A stretch of 64,000 nt of DNA, from NCBI GenBank assembly GCA_030622545.1, contig JAUXGA010000007.1, positions 88,721 through 152,720 on the forward strand, given 5' to 3'. The position numbers and the translations under genes are program-made. The stretch is from a bacterium (GTDB taxonomy: Bacteria > Electryoneota > RPQS01 > DYHQ01). The notes under the pieces are model-generated. The model saw only the letters and a program-made list of their open reading frames with translations. It was not told the DNA's origin and did no database searches. Positions 9,505 through 18,859 of the stretch are shown here, in pieces. Positions within the stretch are counted from its first letter, which is position 1; each line of letters begins with the position of its first letter.

Positions 9505-10152
9505 CTACGAATATTTCAGGACGACATGTTCCACATGGTTCGCCACTCGCTCGCAACTGTCGGTTGCCCATTCGAGTCCCATGATAATTTCTTTTAATTT
9601 CAATTTTTCCAGAAGCTTGTCTTGTCCGGAAAACAACTCGGCGATGGTTTCATGGTAAATCCTGTCGGCCTCATTTTCGAGCTCATGGATTTCTATGCAC
9701 CTGTCCATAATGTTGCTTGCTTTCCGGAGCTCACGAAGCTGCGGGATGATTTCGCTGATACCCTCTATTTGCTTTGAGAGTATCGAGATCATTTCGATAA
9801 AGGAAGGGGGAAGGGTTTCGATGTCATAGAGGCGGACGCGCAGGGCGAGTCCCTCGATGCGGTCCATAATATCATCCAAAGCGCTGGCCAGCGCATGAAT
9901 GTCCTCGGCATCAATTGGAGTGATAAAAGTTGTACTGAGAGCTTTACAGATCTGATGCGTGACGTGATCCCCTTGCAGTTCCAGCTCTTTAATCCGATCG
10001 ATGGTGACATTCCGTTCCTCCTTAACTTCCTGCTTCGCCAGCGTTGTGAGCAACTGCGCCGCATCCGAGAGGTTGGCCGCTGATGCCTCCAACAGATCGT
10101 AGAATTGAGTCTTCCGAGGGAAAAGCTTTCGAGCGATATTATTGATATTCAT
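9505..10152 (-). CDS. DUF47 / PhoU-like phosphate transport regulator
   Basis: All-helical cytoplasmic protein of 215 residues, DUF47 (TIGR00153) family. It shows the PhoU-like pattern of repeated helices with acidic E-x3-D metal-binding motifs (ELQGDHVTHQIC, ALASALDDIMDRIEG, ELENEADRIYHE). DUF47 proteins are nearly always co-transcribed with PiT permeases, as here, and are thought to gate them in response to phosphate. The upstream intergenic stretch (10153-10390) holds no gene that I can support. Confidence 0.93.
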   Translation of the reverse strand: MNINNIARKLFPRKTQFYDLLEASAANLSDAAQLLTTLAKQEVKEERNVTIDRIKELELQGDHVTHQICKALSTTFITPIDAEDIHALASALDDIMDRIEGLALRVRLYDIETLPPSFIEMISILSKQIEGISEIIPQLRELRKASNIMDRCIEIHELENEADRIYHETIAELFSGQDKLLEKLKLKEIIMGLEWATDSCERVANHVEHVVLKYS

Positions 10153-10390
10153 GGCTCACCGCTTATGGTTATCGGGAATATTTTCGCCAGCTAAGATAGG
10201 ATAATTGGAGAGAAAAGCAAATGCACTTCGTCGGTGCCGCTTAAAGGTTGGAATGCTCTTGTTCCGGGCCACAAGCGCCATGCCGGGTGAGAATATTATG
10301 TCCGCGAGCGGAAGTCGCGGGTAGGGGATTTTTTATCGTGGAGGATATGCGCCGCGCTACGGATGAAAAAATCTGTGTGTTTCGTCGAGA

Positions 10391-11635
10391 TTATTTCATC
10401 AACACCATCGGACGCACTTGTGCGCCCTGAGACGTGGTAAGGGAATAGAAGTAGTAACCGCTCGCCAATCCTCCGGGATGGAAATGAATCATGTGCGTGC
10501 CGGGCTGACGAAAGCCATCGGCGAGCGTCGCGACTCGCCGCCCCAACAGGTCGAACACCTGTAATCGAATCTGACCCGGTGTGGCGATGCTGTACTCTAT
10601 AACCGTCTGGTTGTTAAAAGGATTGGGAAAGTTCGCATAAAGCTCGAAGCATGGGCTTATCGCTCGGTTCCGACCCGCTGGCGACGAAGCGGGATGCACG
10701 AGCAAATCAAGATAGACCGGCAGATGATCAGATGCTTCATAAAGCGCATCCGCAATCGAATCGGGAACCGCCGTGTTTTCGCCGTAATTGATGGATGTGT
10801 TGAAATGGTTTCCGTCGTTTCCGAAAGAGGTATAGCTGTTGTCCAAATACTGAAAACCAATCGTATCAAACACCGTGCGTGAGCTAAGGATGAAATCAAA
10901 ACGGTCGTCCATCCCGCCATAATTATGGCGTGTGGCCTGCGTGTGGACGGCTGCAAAAGCGATATCTTCGTGCCAGTCACCGGGGGTGTCAATCGGATCG
11001 AAGCTTCGCCCGGCGTTGTCAGGCTCGCCGATGAGCATTCCGTAAGCCGGTTCGTCGCTCTCGTAGAGATTGAAGTCTCCCAAAACCAGGAAATGGCTCC
11101 CGTCCGGCAGGTTGTTGAGATTATTTCGCAGAATCGTGGCTTCCGCCAAGCGGCGTTGCTCATCACCCTGACCTGCTTTGAGATGCGCTGAATAAATACG
11201 CAGGATAATCGTCGTATCCACCTGCGGCACCTCAAGCACATATTCGCTGATGTCCCGAAGCTGCGTACTGATTTGCCGGGTCGATACGAACTCGCAGGCT
11301 CCTACACGAAAGAAACAGGCGTTATCAGTGTCCGTGCCGTTATGGAAAGGCACCGCTTCCCACTCGTCCGAAGTCGCAACTTCCAAAACATCATTCAGAA
11401 AGGTATTGACCCCCGCCTGACTTAATATTTCCTGCACGACCACAATATCCGGCTCCATCGCCCGAATGATTTTCCGGAATTCCGGCACGCGTTCCGGCCC
11501 CGAGCTTCCCGGAAAATTCAGGATGTTATACGACACAACTCGCAGTGTATCCGGAGCTTGAGCCCATACGCAACCGGGCAACAGTATCAGAAAGAATATG
11601 AGCTTCTGTAAAAATGAACTTGCGTGCTTAGTCAT
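10391..11635 (-). CDS. Secreted endonuclease/exonuclease/phosphatase protein with T9SS signal
   Basis: 414 residues: signal peptide (to about residue 25, ending CVWAQA), an endonuclease/exonuclease/phosphatase domain (about 28-315) and a C-terminal type-A T9SS sorting domain (about 330-414). EEP-fold residues are visible: Asn in SYNILNFP, Glu in VVVQEIL, the LGDFNLYESD motif and the final Asp-His in SDHLPVYLD. The sorting domain has NFPNPFNNQT, then IRLQVFDLLGRRV and the end VRPMVLMK. It is expected to be exported across the outer membrane and anchored or released by the T9SS. Likely an extracellular nuclease or phosphodiesterase; the substrate is unknown. Confidence 0.88.
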   Translation of the reverse strand: MTKHASSFLQKLIFFLILLPGCVWAQAPDTLRVVSYNILNFPGSSGPERVPEFRKIIRAMEPDIVVVQEILSQAGVNTFLNDVLEVATSDEWEAVPFHNGTDTDNACFFRVGACEFVSTRQISTQLRDISEYVLEVPQVDTTIILRIYSAHLKAGQGDEQRRLAEATILRNNLNNLPDGSHFLVLGDFNLYESDEPAYGMLIGEPDNAGRSFDPIDTPGDWHEDIAFAAVHTQATRHNYGGMDDRFDFILSSRTVFDTIGFQYLDNSYTSFGNDGNHFNTSINYGENTAVPDSIADALYEASDHLPVYLDLLVHPASSPAGRNRAISPCFELYANFPNPFNNQTVIEYSIATPGQIRLQVFDLLGRRVATLADGFRQPGTHMIHFHPGGLASGYYFYSLTTSQGAQVRPMVLMK

Positions 11636-11748
11636 CTCTTTATCTCGCGTTGCTATTCACGTGTTGAAACTCCCTATATCGTCAACATAAAATACGCATT
11701 CCATTTCACGAAAGCAAGAACAGCCCTTTGCCCAAACGAACATGACGA

Positions 11749-11785
11749 AAAGCAAAACCCGGGCTGCTCGCCCGGGTTCCGCTTT
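11749..11785 (-). terminator. Strong hairpin downstream of the deiminase gene
   Basis: Perfect 9-bp stem AACCCGGGC-TGCTC-GCCCGGGTT (11756-11778), extended by AAAGC/GCTTT across a 2x2 internal loop. In the minus direction it is followed by GCTTTTCG, so it can end the deiminase transcript. It lies beyond the orphan tail 11823-11927, implying that the tail is still transcribed. Confidence 0.6.
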
Positions 11786-11822
11786 AACGTATCATGAGGT
11801 TAGGGTGATGAATATTATCAGA

Positions 11823-11927
11823 CTATCCGCCCGCTGCAACAATATACCGGCTGAAGTGATCCGTTTGACCTTCGAGGTACTCCTCTTCCAAGTTGTTGGT
11901 CTCGGAAATGAGTTCGTATTCGTCGGT
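11823..11927 (-). pseudogene. Second orphan C-terminal tail after the deiminase gene
   Basis: A minus-strand run of 34 codons ending in TAG reads TDEYELISETNNLEEEYLEG...FSRYIVAAGG. It resembles the last strands of an FN3-type domain. It has no start of its own and follows the deiminase stop by only 8 bp, in another frame, right after a run of eight As (minus strand). Either a slippage-prone A8 tract or a recombination scar separates it from the gene. Nothing else is recognisable in 11636-11822. Confidence 0.5.
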
Positions 11928-11935
11928 TTTTTTTG

Positions 11936-13615
11936 CTACGGATAAACCGCCTGAACGATATAACAGTGGTAATCGCCGGTGCTCAGGATTCCCGTATCAC
12001 GAAAGCTTGTGTTGCTGACTGTCTGCACAAAGTTGCCAGGCCCGGGTTCGAAGTAAGGTTCCACATCTCGATAAACATTGTACTGTGAAACCGTGATAGG
12101 CAATCCATTAATATCTTCCGTCACGGGTGACCAGCTCAAGACGATATCCGGCGCGTCCGAGGAAATAACAAGGTACTCCACAGCGCGTGGGGAAGCAGGT
12201 TCGATATCAATATGGAATCGGTGATGCGCATCCGGCCCATAGCGCGGCTCATGCGTCCAGTTGCCTTGCGTATTCTTCGCAAAGATAAAGTAACGCACGT
12301 CCGTTCCCGCAGCTTGAGCCGGAATTTCTGCCGCGAAGGTGTCCGTAACGGTCGCACTCATCGGCGCAATTTCCCACGGCCAAACTCCATCCGTGCTCCA
12401 GTAAACTTTCAGCGAGTCCGTATTCAGCGTGCCGAGCGATACGATGCGAGCCGCTATCGTGTACGGCCCTGCCGTCGTCACCGTATCCGCCATTGGTTGA
12501 TGCTCGATGCGAATCAGATGAGGATGAATCACATCTTTCGTCACACAGTGAATCGCTCCCGAATAACCGATAATGGTATTGCAGTCGAAACCGTAAATTT
12601 CATAGCCCGGCATATAATCTTCGTAGATTTGCAGCGCTTCCGCGTCTTCAGCGCGATTGTAAATCGGAACGAGTACGGTGTTGTTGACAATCAGCGAATT
12701 CGTGTAGGTGTAAGGAGTGCCGTACCAGTGAGGCGCGGGAATGCGAACGATGTCGAGCGGCCGTCCGTAGGGATCCGTCAGCGTTTCGAGAATAGCGATG
12801 CAGGCGTCCATATCATCATTGTACGAACTCCCATCCGGATATTCATTCACGATGACCGTATGGTCGTTTAAGAATTTCATACTCATATCGATATGGTCAA
12901 TGCCGTAGAATTCGGGGAAGTAATTCACGGTATCGAGATTCATATAGTCCTCGAAAATCTGATTGATTTCCGATGGTGTCATCCATGAATTCTCACTGTA
13001 AGTCAGCTCGGAAGCAAATCCGCTCTTCCAGCCATCCACAAAAAAATTGCCGCCGGTGTGTGTAATATCCGGCCCATAGTAATCGACGCCAAAATAAGTC
13101 GCCAACCATTCGGGAATCGCATCGTCCTGAGGTCGGGGGCGATTGTAGTCCCAATCGACAATCGCCCTGTCCCAAGTGTTTTGCAGCCAAATCCACCACG
13201 GCCCATAGTCGCGAATCCACACGCTATTCGTCGAGCGCTGCATGAATATCACCGAATCAGTCGGGCAGCCATGACTCGAAAGATCACTTTTTATCAAACT
13301 GGTATCGCTGTAGCTGTCAACAATCATATAGATGCGGACATCATCGGCGACAGGCGTCAAGAAATTCGCCCAGAGGGTATTCCAATAGAAATCGTACGGC
13401 CAGCGCACGAGGATGCCTTGCACTTCTTCCCATTCCGCGGTCGCGCGAACCGGCTGGGTTGGCGGGTCGGTATGATAATCGAGATGCGGCAGCGGCACGC
13501 CTTTTTCAAACGGCGCAAAACCGCGAGGCAATGGGTCATTCTCATGCACAAGCTGCCCGGCATACGCTGCGAGGGTCAGAATCATTAACACGATAAAAAA
13601 CCAAATCTTCTTCAT
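11936..13615 (-). CDS. Secreted agmatine/peptidyl-arginine deiminase-like protein
   Basis: 559 residues: signal peptide MKKIWFFIVLMILTLAAYAG, a PAD_porph/agmatine-deiminase guanidino-modifying domain about 45-375, then an Ig-like domain and an FN3-like domain. Family motifs are EWEEVQGILVRWP, STNSVWIRDYGPWW, THTGGNFFVDG, the His-Asp pair in YGIDHIDMSMK and the catalytic Cys in GYSGAIHC. The family converts guanidino groups (arginine, peptidyl-arginine or agmatine) to ureido groups with ammonia release. Secretion and accessory domains resemble the Porphyromonas enzyme more than cytoplasmic agmatine deiminases. No PNPFN sorting domain is present; the protein ends IVQAVYP. The substrate is uncertain. 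Confidence 0.87.
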   Translation of the reverse strand: MKKIWFFIVLMILTLAAYAGQLVHENDPLPRGFAPFEKGVPLPHLDYHTDPPTQPVRATAEWEEVQGILVRWPYDFYWNTLWANFLTPVADDVRIYMIVDSYSDTSLIKSDLSSHGCPTDSVIFMQRSTNSVWIRDYGPWWIWLQNTWDRAIVDWDYNRPRPQDDAIPEWLATYFGVDYYGPDITHTGGNFFVDGWKSGFASELTYSENSWMTPSEINQIFEDYMNLDTVNYFPEFYGIDHIDMSMKFLNDHTVIVNEYPDGSSYNDDMDACIAILETLTDPYGRPLDIVRIPAPHWYGTPYTYTNSLIVNNTVLVPIYNRAEDAEALQIYEDYMPGYEIYGFDCNTIIGYSGAIHCVTKDVIHPHLIRIEHQPMADTVTTAGPYTIAARIVSLGTLNTDSLKVYWSTDGVWPWEIAPMSATVTDTFAAEIPAQAAGTDVRYFIFAKNTQGNWTHEPRYGPDAHHRFHIDIEPASPRAVEYLVISSDAPDIVLSWSPVTEDINGLPITVSQYNVYRDVEPYFEPGPGNFVQTVSNTSFRDTGILSTGDYHCYIVQAVYP

Positions 13616-13757
13616 TTATTGCATCTCCTTCAACATATTCCCCCTTACAATTCTCGTTCATACTATAATACACAGCCCACTGCAAAAATGCAAGCAAATT
13701 CACGTCCCGGTTTCGATTTCTTAGCGGGTCGGCAGAGTTTTATCCACGCGAAAAGCG

Positions 13758-15632
13758 TCAGAATTCCCGCAGAGATTCATGAATTCCTTTGTGCATCTCG
13801 TACCAGAAATTCAGGGCTGCTTCGTGTTTGTCCTTCTCGAAATGTTTTATCCATGTAAGCAGCTCAGCGTCGCCATCACCATCCACGATCTGCTTCCGCT
13901 TCAGAAAAGCGTAGATATAATCAAAATTTCTTTCAGATTCCCAGAACACAGAGGCGTTTCTGCTGTTGATACGGCTGGCGGTGATGGCAATCTTTTCCAA
14001 GAACTGACTCTTTAACCCATACAAGGAATCCACGATTTCCGGCAGCATATCCTCCGCCCAGTCGCGATGAAAACGGCAGAAACCGAGATTATCCAGAATC
14101 AGCTCTTGTCGAAAACGCTCGGCGTTTTTTCTGCCTAATTCGCGCGGCGGCAGAAAATCCGTGCCGTAATGCATATAATATTTGCCCATAATGGCCATAG
14201 GCGAAAGCACGCCCGGCGTCCAGTATTGATTGGGCACCATCCATCCTTTGCGCCCAAACGCATTATAGACCAATAAATCTAAAACCTTCTTTCCCTTTTC
14301 GCGAGCCAAACGGCGGGCGAACTTGCGGGCGCCTTCTTCCAAGTTAAGACATCCGCGCTTTTCGATAATCGCATCCAGCAGTGCTACGCCCAGCTCGGCA
14401 TTGTGCATCGAATCCGATTCAAGATGAAATCCCTTCGGCGAGAATACGGGACTCTCGGTCACTCCCAATTCTTTGGGCTTGAGCAGTTTTTCAGACAAGC
14501 ATTCCATCAACCACGAGAGCACTCCGCCGACGGAAATAGCGTCAAACCCATACATATCCGCATGGTGATTGAGTTTTTCTGCAGCGCGCTGGTCAAAAAT
14601 TCCGCACAGCGGTCCCATCGTCTGATAAGGTTCATAATCCTTCTTGAATTCGCCATGCATTTTTTTACAGACCGCCGCACAAGGCTCCCCGCAGGTGCGC
14701 TGCTGTTTGGTCTTGATGGTTTCTTCGTTGAACTGTTTCAGATAATGGTTGACGATGAACTTTTCATGGATGTCCAGACGTTCCGCTTCATCCATGTAAA
14801 TACTGCCGTAGTTGAACGCGATGATGCGACCGGCCAGAGAAGCAAAGTTGACACCGAACGTTCCTCCGGTGCCAAATTTCGGATCAAAGCGGTACTTCGT
14901 CGTCGCTTCTAAATCTTTAGCGGCCAGTTTTTTCTTATATCTATTCTGGAACCATTCGTCCGCCACCTTTCGGTTGCGAAAATCTTCATCAAGGAAAGTG
15001 CCGCCGAAAATAATCGCTGCGATTCCATGTTCCTTAAGCATCTTGGAACCGAAACCACCGCGACCGGCCCAAGTATCCACAAAGGTTATCTTTCCTTTGG
15101 TAATCGGGACAGAGCCAATCGCGCCGAAGTCCGTCGATTGTGCCGCCGGTCCGACGGCTAAAATACGCGGATCGTTTTCATAACATCCATAAAACTGCTC
15201 GTAGGTATGATCCATCAGAGAATAAACTCCGCCACGCCCTTCGTTCCAAACGCGATGAATATCAACCGGCTCAATTTTCACTTCGATTTCCTCACCATGC
15301 ACCCGGTTCAGATAGAGTATGGAAGGCGAGGGGGATTTGCCGACGAGCGTCACCATATTTATCCCCAGGTTTTCGAAAACAAGGCCGGCTCCGCCCATAG
15401 AGGAAATAAAAAAACCGCCCCAACAGGGCGAGAATCCGGTGAAGAATAACCGATTGGAACCGGGGAAGATTGAGCCCGCCAACAGACCGGTTCCGAAATT
15501 CAGACTGCGATATTTTCCCGTCAGATGAAGGCCGAGGTCAATTGGACCAAAGAAATCGCCTATGCGGAATCGGTTGATTCGGTAAAAGCCGGTCGCTGCA
15601 TCAATGAAGAGTACTTTCTGGTCAATGTCCAT
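13758..15632 (-). CDS. Aldehyde:ferredoxin oxidoreductase (AOR family)
   Basis: 624-residue tungsten/molybdenum bis-pterin oxidoreductase that oxidises aldehydes to acids with ferredoxin. The N-terminal domain shows GKYRSLNFGTGLLAGS and the GGFFISSMGGAG cofactor region. The 4Fe-4S ligands are in CGEPCAAVC (about residues 312-320) plus a distal Cys in LDNLGFCRFH. The first two Cys are spaced C-x3-C rather than the C-x2-C of the archaeal reference enzymes, so it belongs to a divergent subfamily. No pterin-synthesis gene lies beside it. It could oxidise aldehydes from amino-acid breakdown; the real substrate is not readable. It starts with ATG and is divergent from the beta-helix gene. Confidence 0.88.
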   Translation of the reverse strand: MDIDQKVLFIDAATGFYRINRFRIGDFFGPIDLGLHLTGKYRSLNFGTGLLAGSIFPGSNRLFFTGFSPCWGGFFISSMGGAGLVFENLGINMVTLVGKSPSPSILYLNRVHGEEIEVKIEPVDIHRVWNEGRGGVYSLMDHTYEQFYGCYENDPRILAVGPAAQSTDFGAIGSVPITKGKITFVDTWAGRGGFGSKMLKEHGIAAIIFGGTFLDEDFRNRKVADEWFQNRYKKKLAAKDLEATTKYRFDPKFGTGGTFGVNFASLAGRIIAFNYGSIYMDEAERLDIHEKFIVNHYLKQFNEETIKTKQQRTCGEPCAAVCKKMHGEFKKDYEPYQTMGPLCGIFDQRAAEKLNHHADMYGFDAISVGGVLSWLMECLSEKLLKPKELGVTESPVFSPKGFHLESDSMHNAELGVALLDAIIEKRGCLNLEEGARKFARRLAREKGKKVLDLLVYNAFGRKGWMVPNQYWTPGVLSPMAIMGKYYMHYGTDFLPPRELGRKNAERFRQELILDNLGFCRFHRDWAEDMLPEIVDSLYGLKSQFLEKIAITASRINSRNASVFWESERNFDYIYAFLKRKQIVDGDGDAELLTWIKHFEKDKHEAALNFWYEMHKGIHESLREF

Positions 15633-15730
15633 CGCTAATCCCTATTTTTTACGATTTCGCCTATCAAGTGTCTGCAGAGGATTCGGCGGAAAATTGAAGC
15701 ATAATTATTGACATAGTTCTTATAAAATGC

Positions 15731-15759
15731 TTGACATTCTCGCTTTTTCTCAGTAAGAT
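15731..15759 (+). promoter_or_regulatory. Sigma70 promoter of the beta-helix gene
   Basis: Consensus -35 TTGACA (15731-15736), 17-bp spacer, -10 TAAGAT (15754-15759). The predicted 5' leader is about 80 nt. Confidence 0.65.
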
Positions 15760-15845
15760 TATTTATGCTCTTACATTTGAGGAAGAAGCAGGGCAGCAGC
15801 AAGTTACAATTCGCTTGATTATCGTCATTCAATCATTGGGGTGAT

Positions 15846-17564
15846 ATGAAACGGAAGCTGTTTCTTTCAACCATAATTTTTCTGGCTCTGAGGCTGCCAT
15901 GCTCTGCCAACTTCTTCGAAGTCCCCGATGATTTCCTAACGATTGGAGAAGCACTGAATTACAGCGGCCAGAGTGACACCATCTTAGTTCATCCCGGCGT
16001 TTATCCTGAAAGACTAATTCTGCCCGGCCATGATTTCTTATTGGTCAGTGAGTTTTACTTCACCCAAGATTCGTCAGCGCTCAATAATACAGTAATCGAC
16101 GCCAGCGACTTTTCAGAAGAGGATACGGCATCCGTACTGACCTTCGTTCACGGCAACAGCCGGACGACGGTTGTTTCTGGTTTCACCTTGCGGGGTGGGC
16201 ACGGATACACGAATGATTCAGGAACCCGTTTAGGTGGTGGCATATTCATTAGAGAATCTCATCCCACGATCCTTTCGAACATCATCACGGACAACAATTC
16301 ATATCGCCAGGCAGCCATTTTCATGGATTATTCTTATGCTCGACTTGCTTATAATATCATCTGTGACAATTGTGGTCATATTGGCGTCATCGGTATTTAC
16401 TCTAACTTATATCTCGAACAAGATGCTATTATTGAATGGAATGATATTTACGAAAACTATGAATGCTATGGAAATCCGAATCTTGTTGATCCCGGCATAG
16501 TTGTAACAGAATGCGATATCATTATCCGCTTCAACCACTTCCACGATTACAATGGACACCAAGTTCTTGGAATGGAACTTTCGCGTTGTCGCGGTGAATG
16601 TTACGGTAACTGTTTCGAACGATTAGCTTCAAATACCTTTGGATTTATTATCGCTACGAATGATTTCGGCATTCCTTTTCGCGACAACATTTTTCGTGAA
16701 TGCGAACCGAAAGACGGTGCCGCTATACTACTTGCGTACAATCATTATGGTGCTCCAACGCTTATCGAACGCAATTGGTTTGAAAATATCCAAAACTATG
16801 GCACTGGTGCAGCATCCATTTATATTCAATATCCGAATGGCGCCATACGAGAAAACGTTTTCTTAAATTGCACGGGAGGCTCTACGGGGGGTATCCAATT
16901 TGCACTGGCAACGGAACAAGGATGTCGAGCTATTGTTGAAAGAAACCATTTCTTTTTCAACCGTTCATGGGCGGCAGGAGAGTATCAAACAGGATCTGCG
17001 ATTTCCTCTATTGGTGACGGACCAATATGTGATATCCGCCAGAACTGGTTTGAAGGTAATAACGATGTCGCCGTGAATTTTATTCTTTCAGATCAGCCTC
17101 ATTGGGACTACCGCGAGAACTACTGGGGAGACTCCACGGGACCCTATCATCCCACGCTTAATCCTGAAGGTCTCGGCGATACTGTCGGTGATAATATTCT
17201 CTTCGACCCATGGCTGACCGAACCACCGAGCGCAGCCGCGGGACCGTCTTCTCCCTTTGCTCTATCGCCCGACGACTGGCAAATCGAACCCCCTTTTCCC
17301 AACCCCTTCAACTCCACAACCCAAATCCGCCTTATTTCGAGTCGCCCACAACCCTTTGAAGTCATGGTCTATAATGTGTTAGGACGACGCGTGCGGCAAC
17401 TTTGGCGAGGAGTCGTGCCGAAAGACGCACCAGTCTCCATTACTTGGGATGGTCGGGATGAACGAGGACAGATTGCTTCAACCGGACTCTATTTCATCGT
17501 CGCCATGTCTCGCTTGCCTACTTCTTCTCACCCGAAAACCGTTAAAGCACTTTTCCTGCGGTAA
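15846..17564 (+). CDS. Secreted right-handed beta-helix protein with T9SS signal
   Basis: 572 residues. After a signal peptide (to about residue 22) the body is a parallel beta-helix of the NosD/pectate-lyase-like type: IGEALNYSGQSDTILVHPGVY is the standard opening, followed by repeated N-x-I/F turns (HPTILSNIITDNNS, IIEWNDIYENY, LIERNWFENI, IVERNHFFFN, ICDIRQNWFEGN). A type-A sorting domain (about 475-572) has PPFPNPFNSTTQI and YNVLGRRVRQLW. Such proteins are cell-surface polysaccharide lyases or adhesins; no catalytic residues can be assigned. Codon usage is A/T-richer than in the flanking genes. Confidence 0.85.
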   Translation: MKRKLFLSTIIFLALRLPCSANFFEVPDDFLTIGEALNYSGQSDTILVHPGVYPERLILPGHDFLLVSEFYFTQDSSALNNTVIDASDFSEEDTASVLTFVHGNSRTTVVSGFTLRGGHGYTNDSGTRLGGGIFIRESHPTILSNIITDNNSYRQAAIFMDYSYARLAYNIICDNCGHIGVIGIYSNLYLEQDAIIEWNDIYENYECYGNPNLVDPGIVVTECDIIIRFNHFHDYNGHQVLGMELSRCRGECYGNCFERLASNTFGFIIATNDFGIPFRDNIFRECEPKDGAAILLAYNHYGAPTLIERNWFENIQNYGTGAASIYIQYPNGAIRENVFLNCTGGSTGGIQFALATEQGCRAIVERNHFFFNRSWAAGEYQTGSAISSIGDGPICDIRQNWFEGNNDVAVNFILSDQPHWDYRENYWGDSTGPYHPTLNPEGLGDTVGDNILFDPWLTEPPSAAAGPSSPFALSPDDWQIEPPFPNPFNSTTQIRLISSRPQPFEVMVYNVLGRRVRQLWRGVVPKDAPVSITWDGRDERGQIASTGLYFIVAMSRLPTSSHPKTVKALFLR

Positions 17565-17598
17565 ATCCTTCTCGTTGCGTCAAATCTCAGCAATCATT

Positions 17599-18369
17599 TC
17601 AATCACTATGCGAATCCGGTTCGAGTTTCTCGTGCTCTTCCCGGCGTTTCTTCTGAATGAGTGTTCCAAAAATGATCGAAATCTCATAGAGGAGAACCAG
17701 AGGACAGGCCATCAAGAGCATCGTAATCATATCCGTTGTCGGGGTGGCGAAGGCCGCCAACACGAACATGATGACGATGGCGTAGCGGCGGTTGCGACGG
17801 AAAAATCTTGCAGGCACCAGTCCCATCGCCATCAGAACTCCCATCACCAGCGGAAGTTGAAAAATCACACCGAAGGCTAACAGCAGAAAAACGACCAGAC
17901 TGATGTAATTGCGCAGACTCCAGAGATTCTGCAGTCCGAATTGTGCGAAGGAACCGAGAAACGACAGCGCGGCAGGAAGAACTTCCCACGCAAAGACGAT
18001 CCCCCCTAAAAAAAGCAGCGTCGATATCAACGCGATTGGCCGGACATACTTGCGCTCACGCGGCTTCAAGCCGGGACGGATAAATCCCCAAAGCTGCAGC
18101 GCGACAAACGGCGAAGCGAAAATAATTCCCAGCAAGATGGCAATTTTAATCTGGACGATGAAGCCGTCACTCGGCGCTAAAAGAGCCAGCGAGCCCGGCA
18201 CGACGCGGGTAAAAGGCTCGCAGAGAAAACCCTGAACGCGCTTGGCTATGAAAAAACCTATGACCAGACCCACAGCCATGCCTGCAAGAGAACGCAACAG
18301 ACGCTTGCGCAATTCGTCCAAATGATCCCAGAAAGTCAAGGGTGCTTTTTGTCCCAAAACGACTCCCAT
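17599..18369 (-). CDS. tatC: Sec-independent protein translocase TatC
   Basis: Core receptor of the twin-arginine translocase, which exports folded proteins. 256 residues, six hydrophobic segments. The N-terminal signature FWDHLDELRKRLLRSL and the loop FASPFVALQLWGFIRPGLKPRERK, both central to signal-peptide docking, are present. No tatA/B gene is adjacent. It converges on the beta-helix gene with a 34-bp gap and has its own promoter. Confidence 0.95.
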   Translation of the reverse strand: MGVVLGQKAPLTFWDHLDELRKRLLRSLAGMAVGLVIGFFIAKRVQGFLCEPFTRVVPGSLALLAPSDGFIVQIKIAILLGIIFASPFVALQLWGFIRPGLKPRERKYVRPIALISTLLFLGGIVFAWEVLPAALSFLGSFAQFGLQNLWSLRNYISLVVFLLLAFGVIFQLPLVMGVLMAMGLVPARFFRRNRRYAIVIMFVLAAFATPTTDMITMLLMACPLVLLYEISIIFGTLIQKKRREEHEKLEPDSHSD

Positions 18370-18389
18370 TTCATGAATTTCCGATACGT

Positions 18390-18418
18390 AAGTTACGCAA
18401 CCCCTTTTTCATTGTCAA
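18390..18418 (-). promoter_or_regulatory. Sigma70 promoter of tatC
   Basis: On the minus strand: TTGACA (18418-18413), 17-bp spacer, TAACTT (18395-18390), about 20 bp before the tatC ATG. The leader would be very short. Between 18419 and the next promoter at 18697 I see no gene. Confidence 0.55.
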
Positions 18419-18696
18419 GTAAGAATTTAGCGACGCTCTAATTGGTTATTTCAGAAGATAATTGAATATTTCCTATACTATTAGTCAATCACTAATCTAT
18501 ATAACTTCTACACTTAGATTAACTTGTGAATCGATGAAATGGGACATAGGGAAAGAGGATGAAAGAATCGGTTTCTTGAGAGTATCCTATCTGATTCAAC
18601 GCGCTGACTTCCGGAAAGCTTTATAAAACACAGGATTCCAAAGAAACTTGAGCTTGGGAACAAGCGTGAGAAAAATCGTCTGAAGCGAAAAAGGAG

Positions 18697-18724
18697 TTGC
18701 AATTAATAATATATTTACTATATT
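18697..18724 (+). promoter_or_regulatory. Promoter and conserved leader of the candidate selenoprotein gene
   Basis: TTGCAA (18697-18702), 16-bp spacer, TATATT (18719-18724). The same hexamer, spacing and a shared GAAAGGAGACCT block downstream recur before the Cys-containing paralogue (20441-20468), so the whole regulatory region was duplicated with the gene. The leader to the ATG at 18860 is about 130 nt and contains an AGGAG/CTCCT stem-loop. The intact promoter argues against a dead gene. Confidence 0.55.
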
Positions 18725-18859
18725 TTAATCAATCGAGAAAGGAGACCTTTTTCCTCCTGTACGAAGATCAGGGTTTTCTAATCGAGTTGTGGCTATTTTA
18801 TCTGTTACACGATGAAGAAGTTAAAGGGGATATCTATCACAATCTGTTTGGAGGAATTT

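Noticed and set aside
10300..10345. CCGCGA/TCGCGG hairpin with a nearby T run
   Set aside because: The T run is 9 nt from the stem and on the strand opposite to both neighbouring genes, so terminator function is not supported.
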